The notes under the pieces are model-generated. The model was not told the DNA's origin, ran no database searches, and was given only the letters and a program-made list of their open reading frames with translations. A stretch of DNA of 64,000 nt. Source: Cycas panzhihuaensis. Its lineage: Eukaryota > Cycadophyta. Positions 55,618 through 64,000 of this stretch are shown here, piece by piece (position 1 is the first letter of the stretch; the number at the start of each line of letters is the position of its first letter). A program made the translations under genes and the position numbers. The stretch is from positions 231,577,741 through 231,641,740 of the forward strand of contig CM041465.1 in NCBI GenBank assembly GCA_023213395.1, read 5' to 3'.

Positions 55618-56445
55618 TATAATTCAATCGAACTATTCGTACCTTCTTGGCACGATAAGCCTTCAACAAATTCTTTATCGCTTTTTCTCTCCCGAGCTTC
55701 TATTCCAATAAGATCAATGCATACGCTTAGCTATCTTCAACTTCAATTATCTTTTCTTCGATAGACTCTTCAAGTATTTCTGCCTCTATTTGCTTTTCGC
55801 CTTCCTTACTCAATTTCCTTCTTCCAATCAAGTTAGCGTCGCCTCTTCACTTGTTTTCTTGGCGTAATTATGAATCTCAGCTTCCTTACTCCAGTCTGGA
55901 GTTTATCATTATCCCAATGCTCTCCGCCTTCTCTTCGTGATTCTTTTTCTACCCTGGGTGGCATGGAAGAGGTCCAATTTATTTATTTGGTTCTATCCAT
56001 TTTGATGTTTTTGAATCGCTAGGATTTCATTAGGCAACAAAACCAATGTGTGTTGTGCACCTATTCGTCTACCAACACTCATCAATGAATAAGGCAAGCA
56101 CAAGAAGCACCAATATGATACAAAACATAATACCATTAAGATAGGGAGCTGTGTCTGGTCCTCTCATAACCAGACGTAGACTCGACAATACATAGAAAAC
56201 CAATGGCAAATCAAGCTTACAATGACAAGATTTTACAAGTACTCATCATTAGCATTATTGTTCTAACCCCCGCCCTCCCCCCCCCCCCAACCCTTTCACT
56301 CTCATTTATTCATAATTCCCAACAGTTTCAACTATCATTGATTACAATTGAAGCAACAGTTGATTCACCAGTATTCCAAAATACATTCAAATTATTATTT
56401 TATTATAGTCCTAAATTACAATTTGTTTGCAATTACGTTCTTGAC
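55618..56445. other. No gene seen; poly-C run
   Basis: Links the minus-strand gag to the minisatellite. Contains a C12 run near 56278. No supported ORF. Confidence 0.5.
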
Positions 56446-56878
56446 TATGATCAGCTCGTGCTTACGATTGGTTGCAATCTGCTCGTAATCTCGACTCAAA
56501 CTGCGATTTGTTGGCAGTCTCGACCGAACTACGATATGCTAGCAATCTCGACCGAACTACAATCTGCTCGCAATCTTGACCCGAATTGCGATTTGCTCGC
56601 AATCTCGACTCGAATTGCGATTTGCTCATGATCATGACCTGAATTGCGATCTGCTTGCAATCACGACCCGAACCACGTTCTGTTCACGATCATGACCCAA
56701 ACTGTGATTTGCTCGCAATTTCGACCTAAACTGCGATCTACTCATGATCACGACCCGAACCATGATTTTCTTAAGATCACGACCCAAACCATGATCTGCT
56801 TGCGATCACAACTTGAACCGCGACCCAAACTACGATCTGCGTGCGATCACGACCCGAGCCACAATTTGCTCGTAATCC
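56446..56878 (+). repeat. Minisatellite, about fourteen units of 30 bp
   Basis: The units resemble GATCTGCTCGCAATC followed by ACGACCCGAACTGC. Variation is mostly C/T and G/A transitions, which suggests old CpG decay. The 30 bp period keeps frames open (56203-57177), so the apparent ORFs are by-products. Confidence 0.88.
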
Positions 56879-57105
56879 AAAAATCAAAACTCCTTTCAAA
56901 AATTGTGTGTGCAATTTTGCCCACACACATCTCCCTTGTCACAAAACCAACAAGTACCCTTGTTTGCAAACAAATTTTCTTTCTTCAGCTATTCCTCCCC
57001 CCTGCCCCTCCTAAAAAAAAAGCAAAACAATTAATCAATTGTTCACATGTCATTCAACTCTTTATGCAAACAATTCATTGTTTGACGGATATAATTCATA
57101 TATGG

Positions 57106-58110
57106 TCATACAATAGTTGGTGGGATTTGAATTCCCTGCGACTGGTAATGATCCACGAGGATCGCAAGATCTCTTAGCGCGTCCAACTTTGCCAATGTGG
57201 GTTTTTCCCCCTTGTGCAACTTCAGAACTTCTTCCTTCGCTTCATATTGTATAGTTGCTTCGTCCTTGAGAGATCTTTCTGTGAATGACATATCTTTGTC
57301 CAAAACTTAGTCGCATGTTCAACATCTTCTTTTTTCTTGAGTATCCATGCGCCCAATTTATAGATTACCTGATGGAAACGATTTTTAAACGCTTGAATTT
57401 TGGATGTGATTTCATCAGTATCTCTTACCTAAGCCAAATGAATTCCTTCAAAAATTCTAGGCGAGCTTCTGTTGCTGCCAACTTTTCTTCGAGCTTCTGT
57501 ATCCTTTGCATATCCGACGGAGGTCTTCGATTCCTCTGTTCTAATTTTATTACAAGTTGTCTTGTCACCCTTGCGAGGAAGGAAGTTTTCCATTGAGAAA
57601 CATCTTGCTGGTCACGACTCATCAGATCAAGGCCTTCTTCCAAATATTTCTCAGATTGACTGAATTCTACTTTTGGTGCTTGATTGTTCAATGCTTCTAA
57701 AATTTCTTGTTGTCTCTTTTCCGTTGCCAATTTTCTTCTTTTCTGTTTCTCCTCATCTTCACACTTTAATGGTTCCATTGTTCTTGCCTTTTTCTATACT
57801 TGTTCTGCTTCCCCCTTTTCTGCAGCAGGTTCTTTTCCTACCTTTCGTTTCCCTTCTCTTATTTCTACTTTCCTACTCCTTTCTTCTCTTTTCCTCTGGT
57901 TTTTCTCCCTTACTGGGTTCCATGACATCGCCTTGACTCGCAATTTTTCCTCTATTTCTTCTTCTCCTACTGGACACAACTGGGGAGTGCTCGCCTGCCA
58001 CTGTAGGTGAAGCCAATTACTAACTTGTTCATGTAACTGAGTTAATGGTAAAGAACCTTGTCCTCGTTCTCTTGAATATAATTCTATCCATTTTGCTAGG
58101 ATAGGTTGTC
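57106..58110 (-). pseudogene. Charged coiled-coil ORF, 3' part (unknown function)
   Basis: The minus strand encodes PILAKWIELYSRERGQGSLP at the chromovirus junction, a Glu/Lys/Arg-rich stretch (57794-57960), then after a frameshift MEPLKCEDEEKQKRRKLATE and a predicted coiled coil (QKLEEKLAATEARLEFLKEF, about 57440). A last part (57106-57303) reads KDMSFTERSLKDEATIQYEA. This is the continuation of 63319-64000. It may be an ORF upstream of gag in a large gypsy element (Tat/Ogre-like elements carry such an ORF1), because the gag at 53880 has the same orientation. That link is inference. Confidence 0.5.
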
Positions 58111-58423
58111 TAAAGCGATCTCTTTCAGAATCTGGCCGACTTCTATGTGCTAGTTGTGGCCGACTTCTTATGATTATGTTGAATGCATTTCTCCCTGCGT
58201 TGGCCGACTTCTTTATGTCCCAGTTTGAGCGCCTATTTATAGGGACTTTGAGGTCTTTCCAAGGCACCCATTTGTGAAGTGTCTCCTCCTTATTTTCGGC
58301 CTTAAGGCAATTGCAGATTTTCGGCCTTAGGGCTGCAATTTCTGAGGAGGATCCCTGCCTCAAAGGGTCTTGTGTTATTGCAGGAAGTACAGGTACTTTG
58401 TTGGAACTCTACTTATATTTCCG
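58111..58423 (+). repeat. Truncated 5' LTR of chromovirus C
   Basis: It aligns with 62925-63237 (for example TTAAGGCAATTGCAGATTTT and GGAAGTACAGGTACTTTG). Homology stops at CTTATATTT, after which the 5' copy runs straight into gag-proximal sequence. About 80 bp of LTR, the PBS and the leader are missing. Confidence 0.85.
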
Positions 58424-58429
58424 AAGTGG

Positions 58430-59430
58430 GAAATTGTTTACGAGGAGGAGGAAATTTTAGTAATTCAGAAAGAACCAAGACGGAATTAAGATCTAGAAGG
58501 ATCAGCCCACAAAGCAAGATGCTGAGGTCCCACAATTCAGAAGACAATGTAGTAGAAAACCTGATAACTGTCATGGAGGAACTTTTACAACAAATCAAGA
58601 ACTTTAATGGAAGATTGGAGAAACAAGAGATAGTTCTTCCTAAATTAGAACAGGATTCAAATCAAGACACAGATCAAGGGAACCACGAAGGTAGGTTCAA
58701 AGAAGGGTTTGTTTTTCAGCGAAGAAGTGTAAATTAAGGAGGACTAACAAAGATCGCATTAGAAAAATTTGATCTAGAAAAAACACGGGACATAAGGACA
58801 TGGCTACTCCAAATGGAAACATATTTCGCAATGAACTAGACACCAAGCATAGATATGGTGCCCATCACCTCCTTACATCTCTATGGACGAGCCTTAAATT
58901 GGTACTATTGGTGGAAAAAGATGTAAGGACCTCAGTTAGAGGAATGGAGAAATTTTCGAATAGCCATCATCAATCAATATGAAGACTTTGGTCCATGAAT
59001 TACTTTGCACAGTTAACAAGACTGCAACAGACGGGATCAGTTCGTGAATACACGGAACAATTTCAGATGTTATAGTGTATGGTTACATCAAACATTGTCC
59101 AAGAACGTCTTAGGGAGACATATACAAGTGGTCTCAAGGCCCCCATCAGATTTCGTGTATTAGCACAGCAACACGAAGCATTAAAGGAGATCATAAACCA
59201 CGCTAGATGTGTTGAAGCAGAACTAAAGGAAACCAGGCCTACCTTTGTGAGAAGAACGGATTTTGCTCCACCACCTAACACAAATTGGCATAAATCAGGA
59301 GTTAAGTCAGACGCTGCACTCGCAATCAAGAATACAACAGAAAATCCCACTCGACAAGAACACATACAGAAGGTACTTGTTTCAAATGCGGAGGGAAATG
59401 GAACCAAGAGCACTAGTGCCTAGGAAAAAA
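58430..59430 (+). pseudogene. Gag (chromovirus C)
   Basis: HNSEDNVVENLITVMEELLQ and FNGRLEKQEIVLPKLEQD near 58540-58650, then IALEKFDLEKTRDIRTWLLQ and TSLHLYGRALNWYYWWKKM, then from 59079 SNIVQERLRETYTSGLKAPI. A zinc motif near 59385 reads CFKCGGKWNQEH-stop-C, the long-spaced chromovirus form with a stop before the final Cys. At least three stops or frame changes. Confidence 0.75.
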
Positions 59431-59539
59431 GATATTTATGCTGAATAATGAAGAACTGGAGATACCTGAACAGACAGAAGAAGACGCAACCCAGATCAAG
59501 AGGACAACAATGAACAAGTCGAAGCTGAATTAGATGAAT

Positions 59540-60030
59540 TACTAGAAATCGATACAGAGAATGTTCAAATATCTCTGCAGGCCATAACAGGTCAAAGTAC
59601 GGCACCTCAAACACTACAATTTGAATGGATGTTGAAAGGAGCTCCAATAGTGGTATTGGTAGATAGTGGGAGTACCCACAATTTTATCAACAGACCAACA
59701 ACCCAAAAGCTAGGAATAAAGATGGAACCATTAAAAACCTTCCAAGTCTCAATTGCGAATCTGAAGACAAGACTCATGGAGGATTCTGCAAAAACATCAA
59801 CCTGAAAATTGGTGAATACCCGTTGAACTCTAATATGTTTGCAATGTAGATAGGAGGCGTTGATATAGTTCTAGGGGCACAATGGTTGCAAACCCTGGGA
59901 AATATAGTCACCAATTACATGACTAGAGTCATGTGCTTTTGTATAAACGGCACAAAATATATACTATGTGGACCTAAAAATCCACCAACACAATTAGTAT
60001 CATCTCACAGAATGGAAAGAATCATGTAGA
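59540..60030 (+). pseudogene. Retropepsin (chromovirus C)
   Basis: The active site IVVLVDSGSTHNFINRPTTQ (about 59650) is canonical Asp-Ser-Gly. After a frameshift, the end of the domain reads IGGVDIVLGAQWLQTLGNI near 59850-59905. Same family motif as in elements A and B. Confidence 0.82.
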
Positions 60031-60189
60031 AGAAAGCACCCATATACGTAGTGTCGTGTCATAAGATAGAAATCCATGAAATCCCAATGGAAATCCAGTA
60101 CATCTTGGATGAATATAAACAAGTATTCGAAGAACCAAAAGGATTACCTCCAACAAGAGAATTTCAGCACGCGATTGATTTAGTCCTGT

Positions 60190-61440
60190 GATCGTCACGG
60201 TGAACATAAGGCCATACAGGCACCCATACCACATGAGGAAAGAGATCGAGAACATAACTAGAGAATTGATCGCTCAAGGCCATATTCAGAGTAGCATAAG
60301 CCCATTTGCATCCCCAGTGGTTATTAGCCCTAAGAAAGATGGCACAATTAGGATGTGCGTGGATTATAGGGCACTAAACAAGTTGACGATAAAAAATCGA
60401 TAACCTATCCCTAGGATCGATGACCTACCAGACGAAATACATGGAGCAAAATACTTCTCCAAGATGGACCTCCGATCGGGATACCATCAAATTCAAATAA
60501 AAGAATCTACAAGACATCATTCAAAACTGATCAGGGACTATTTGAATTCAAAGTGATGCCGTTCAGTCTAACCAACGCTCCAGCAACATTCCAGGTCACC
60601 ATGAATGCCACATTCAAAGAATTCCTAAGGAAATTCGTGCTCATCCTTTTCAACGATATCCTCATTTACAACAAAACTTGGAGAGAACATTCGGAGCACC
60701 TGAGGTTAGTCCTGGAAATTGTAACAAAATGATTATTTTTTGCAAACAAGAAAAAATGCTCTTTCGGACAACAGGAACTCAAATATCTCAGTCACATAAT
60801 TACTCCAAATGGAATCAAGGTTGACCCCAAGAAGGTCCAAGCGGTAATTGAGTGATCGGCACCAAAGAATGTCACGGGAATTCGTAGCTTTTTAGGAGTA
60901 GCAGGATATCTCAGGAAGTTCATAAGGGGATATGCGAACATGGCAGCCCCACTTATGGATCTAACAAAAAGGACGCCTTCACATGGAACGAAACAACCAA
61001 CAAAGCCTTTAAAGAACAAAAAAGTGCAATGATAAGAGCCCTAGTTTTGGCAGTCCCAAATTTTTCAAAACCGTTCATCTTAGAATGCGATGCATCAGGG
61101 TTTGGCATAGGAGCTGTCTTATTACAAGACGAAAGACCAATAGTGTACGAAAGCGAGAAATTGAATAACAGAGAAAAGCTGAAACCCATCTACGATAAGG
61201 AGATGCTAGCAATAATGCATGCGATCAATCGATGGAGACAATATTTAATGGCAGCCCCTTCTAGGTACGAACAGACCACGACAGTCTCAAATACTTCTTA
61301 AATCAGAAGACACTGTCAGACGAACAACAGAAGTGGGTGAGCAAACTACAAATGTTTGACTTCTCCATAGTGTACAAAAGAGGCAAAGACAATGTCATAG
61401 CGGACGCCCTATCAAGAATTCTAAAAGAAATTCAAGAACA
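60190..61440 (+). pseudogene. Reverse transcriptase and RNase H (chromovirus C)
   Basis: [20 protein letters not shown] and [20 protein letters not shown] in the first segment (60188-60403), a stop, then [20 protein letters not shown] with a catalytic Asp. The catalytic loop near 60640 reads LILFNDILIYN: the first Asp of the YxDD motif is Asn. RNase H: FILECDASGFGIGAVLLQDE near 61075 and FDFSIVYKRGKDNVIADALS near 61360. Confidence 0.85.
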
Positions 61441-61528
61441 ATGAACACTACATACAATATCAGCCGCTACCCCAACATGGCAGGAGACATTAAAGAAGGA
61501 ATATGACAAAGATTCGAAGTACAAACAA

Positions 61529-62893
61529 TTGATAGACAAAACAGGGGAGGATAAAACTTGCTTGTATGAGGTACAACAGGTAGTAATACTCAGGAAAGAA
61601 AAGATCTGCATTCCTAGAAGATCAAGGCTAAAAGACATAATATTACAAGAAGGCCATTCCACATCGATAGCAGGTCACACGAGCATTGACAAGACATACA
61701 AAAAGATAAGAGCTTCATTTTACTGGAAAGGATTAAAAACAGATGTTCAGAAGTTCATGGAAGAATGTGATACTTGTCAAAGAAATAGGATTGAATGCAT
61801 AAAACCTCTAGGCTTGCTCTAGCGGTTACCAACGCCAGAACAAAAATGAGACGAAATATCCATGGATTTTATAACCGACTTACCCTGCTCTGAAGGGAAG
61901 GATGCAATTCTGGTCATAGTTGATTGCCTCATCGAATATGGCCACTTTATAGGATTGAAATCGATAGCTAAGGCTAGCGATGTGGCAGGAGTATACATGA
62001 AAGAGATCCATCGGTTACATGGCTTCCCTAAAGCAATGGTAAGTGATCGTGAACCAAAATTTACTAGTAAATTTTGGCAGGACCTATTTAGAATTGCAGG
62101 AACAAAACTCAAGATGAGCACAACATACCACCCTCAGACTAATGGGCAAACATAGATCATCAACAAATGTTTAGAGGGATACTTAAGGAACTTCTACTCA
62201 GACAAACAAAAACAATGGCATCAATGGCTACATTTAGTAGAATGGTGGTACAACACCACATATCATTCTTCAACAAAAATGACACCTTTCCAGGCTTTAT
62301 ATGGCTACATGCCACCATCATTATTAACCTGGAATAGACCTTCAAGGGTCCAGGCAGTCGAAGAACATCAAAAGCAAATGGAGAAAACCATCAACAAATT
62401 GAAGGATAACTTAGCAATGGCACAAAACAAAATGAAATAGTAGGCCGATCAAAAGTGACTTGAACGACAATTCGAGGTAGGTGATTGGGTCTTCTTACGC
62501 CTTCAGCTGTACAAATAGATGTCCCTATAGAAAAGAAGCAATCAAAAGCTAACACCTAGATACTTTGGTCCTTACGAAATCATTTCCAAAATTGGTGAAG
62601 TCACTTACTAGTTAAAACTCCTAGAAAACACGAAGATTCACAACGTTTTTCATGTGTCCTGTCTGAAAACGAAGATTGGGGAAAAGATCGTTCCTCAATC
62701 TAATATACCAGAACTCGACGACGAAGGAAATATAACACTGGAAGCCGAAGAAGTCCTGCAATCCCGCACCTGATCACTCAGGTCCAGACTGATCAAAGAA
62801 CACTTAATCAAATGGAAGAACCTGGATATTGAGGATGCCACATGGGAAAAAGATGAATGGTTAAAACAGTTTTCGAACCTGGCAGTGCTTTGA
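61529..62893 (+). pseudogene. Integrase and chromodomain (chromovirus C)
   Basis: Zinc region: GHTSIDKTYKKIRASFYWKG...CDTCQRNRIE. Core: ISMDFITDLPCSEGKD, with an Asp, and MVSDREPKFTSKFWQDLF, with the second Asp. In the next conserved block, QTNGQT is followed by TAG (62153-62155) exactly where the catalytic Glu is expected. Downstream: MTPFQALYGYMPPSLLTWNR, FEVGDWVFLRLQLYK, NVFHVSCLKTKIG, and a chromodomain, LIKWKNLDIEDATWEKDEWL, near 62815-62870. Confidence 0.88.
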
Positions 62894-62909
62894 GGGCAAA
62901 GCACAATCT

Positions 62910-62922
62910 GGGGGGGGGGGGA
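62910..62922 (+). other. Polypurine tract of chromovirus C
   Basis: Twelve G followed by A, two bases before the 3' LTR, after the pol terminus. Confidence 0.85.
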
Positions 62923-62924
62923 CT

Positions 62925-63318
62925 TGAAGCGATCTCTTTCAGAATCTGGCCGACTTCTATGTGCTAGATGTGGCTGACTTTTTATGGTTATGTTGAGCGC
63001 ATTCCTCCCTGCTCTAGCTGACTTCTTTATGTCCCTGTTTGAGCACCTATTTATATTGACTTTGAGGTCTTTCCAAGGCATCCATTTGTGAAGTGTCTCC
63101 TCCTTATTTTCGGCCTTAAGGCAATTGCAGATTTTTGGCCTTAGGGCTGCAATTTCTAAGGAGGATCCCTGCCTCGAAGGGTCTTGTGTTGTTGCAGGAA
63201 GTACAGGTACTTTGTTGGAACTCTACTTATATTTTGTGACGTTTTGGTATCATATTTTCTAGTATTTTGTATTTGATTTGTATTTGGAGATATAATCTTG
63301 GTATTATATATACGAAAG
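62925..63318 (+). repeat. 3' LTR of chromovirus C
   Basis: Starts TGAAGCGATCTC. The right limit is placed at 63318 from the target pentamer and the ORF frame. The last bases, ACGAAAG, do not show the usual CA, so the end is provisional. Contains TATATATA near 63306. Confidence 0.75.
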
Positions 63319-64000
63319 GTGTCCGCTATCTGTAAAATTCGCCCTACTTGTTCTATTATTGGTGAACTCTCCCTCTCTTGTTCTATTTTTCTGTGAATTT
63401 GCTCTACTCTGTTCTATTTTTCCGTTCATTTGAGCAAAGGAATGGTTACATTGTCCTTCCTCAACCTCTAGCAATTGAATACTTGGACATTGAGAAAACA
63501 ACAAACCTTGAAACAGAGCGGGATAGAAAAATAAAACAGATTGAGTAGCACCTTTTACAGCTTCTAGATTTTTCGAGAATTTAGTAGCAACAAATTTAGC
63601 CCAATTAAACTTTTGGCCTTCTGTAACTTTAATCAACATGGTATGCGAATGAGTGGGCACAAATGAGTTCTTTTGTCCCAAAATAACTCTTGTAAATATA
63701 AAATGAGCTATCCAGTGCATTTCCTTGGATGAAATTCCTGAAATCCAGATTCTTGAGGTAGAAATGTCTATGACTCCTTAGCCCCAATTTCATGTGCGGC
63801 TTGTTCCCTAGATATCTACTTACCCATGGGAATATCTGGACCTTCATTGGGTAGCCCTGTTATCTTCGCAATCGCCTCTGTCGACAAATCCAACAGGGAT
63901 GGTTGCCGTACCACTAATGCGATTGCCATTGACAGAAAGGTATCTACATTTGGAAGAACTTTGACCAGCACATATTGGTTCAATCCCGCGCCTATCATCT
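63319..64000 (-). pseudogene. Unknown ORF, 5' part, possible plant-transposon-associated domain
   Basis: The minus strand encodes LSTEAIAKITGLPNEGPDIP near 63830-63890, then after a frameshift YLGNKPHMKLGLRSHRHFYL, and after a second frameshift MLIKVTEGQKFNWAKFVATK near 63600 and a Ser/Asn/Arg-rich tail to the chromovirus junction. The pattern (a GLP-x-GxD motif, then a HxF/IxxxKxxGxxE-like helix set and a GxxxNWAxF segment) recalls the putative plant transposon protein domain found at the N-terminus of ORFs in plant retroelements. I am not certain. The ORF runs off the window edge. Confidence 0.4.

Larger units (their letters stand above)
58111..63318 (+). mobile_element. Ty3/gypsy chromovirus (element C), inserted antisense into an ORF
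   Basis: Partial 5' LTR 58111-58423, gag about 58430-59430, protease about 59540-60000, RT-RNase H about 60190-61440, integrase-chromodomain 61529-62893, polypurine tract 62910-62922, 3' LTR 62925-63318. The flanking pentamers TTGTC (58106-58110) and GTGTC (63319-63323) match 4 of 5. The minus-strand ORF on either side resumes in the same frame when the element and one pentamer are removed. The 5' LTR lacks its last part and no PBS is present. Multiple stops and catalytic losses. Confidence 0.85.

Noticed and set aside
56203-57177. Two long plus-strand ORFs (142 and 177 codons)
   Set aside because: Their repeated peptide arises from the 30 bp minisatellite and there is no independent coding evidence.
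57673-58010. Plus-strand hydrophobic ORFs resembling membrane segments
   Set aside because: They are the antisense shadow of the Lys/Glu-rich minus-strand ORF.

Overview
This window looks like intergenic and intronic DNA from a large plant nuclear genome. It is AT-rich and consists mostly of broken LTR retrotransposons of both plant superfamilies (Ty1/copia and Ty3/gypsy chromoviruses), with non-LTR (LINE) remnants, minisatellites and a single recognisable host gene fragment. Most of the retrotransposons whose primer-binding site (PBS) is visible appear to be primed by initiator tRNA-Met, as judged by matches to TGGTATCAGAGC. Very long unannotated stretches, old nested elements and a lone pair of intact host exons suggest a conifer or another gymnosperm. 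That placement is inference and was not tested.

Layout: (1) 1-10621 is an old minus-strand copia element (LTR 10075-10621) split by a younger, related minus-strand copia (1018-8190) that has both LTRs, a PBS, a polypurine tract and frameshifted gag-pol. (2) 10622-12233 is the PBS and a 1.5 kb LTR of a third minus-strand element. (3) 12234-20949 holds a gypsy gag/protease relic, an isolated 290 bp LTR, tandem duplications and an unusual run of three GC-rich hairpins, with no convincing gene. (4) 20950-23048 is a small gag-only LTR element (TR-GAG type). (5) 23090-29617 is a minus-strand LINE reverse-transcriptase relic cut by a copia element (23980-29612) with a perfect 5 bp target duplication, GAGGC. 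(6) 30685-31720 holds two intact, splice-compatible exons of a SPARK-domain GPI-anchored protein resembling Arabidopsis At1g61900. (7) 31721-38413 is non-coding, with an LTR edge, degenerate tandem repeats and a 0.65 kb minisatellite. (8) 38414-45052 is a minus-strand chromovirus with both LTRs, carrying an inserted copia LTR of the same family as the one at 10075. (9) about 47700-53850 is a badly decayed plus-strand gypsy element with two gag-like regions and a solo LTR (50745-50990) inserted in its protease. (10) 53880-58110 and 63319-64000 are minus-strand: a gag with three zinc knuckles, a 30 bp-unit minisatellite, and a large charged ORF split by a plus-strand chromovirus (58111-63318).

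Almost nothing here works as a present-day pathway. Every transposon coding region examined carries stops, frameshifts or lost catalytic residues. The SPARK exons are the only clearly preserved host coding sequence. The most interesting signals are: inverted repeats in the U3 of the copia LTRs that persist across diverged copies, with one apparent compensatory change; a lineage-specific GC-rich block in the younger copia leader; the frame-preserving insertion of the chromovirus into an opposite-strand ORF of unknown function; and that ORF itself.
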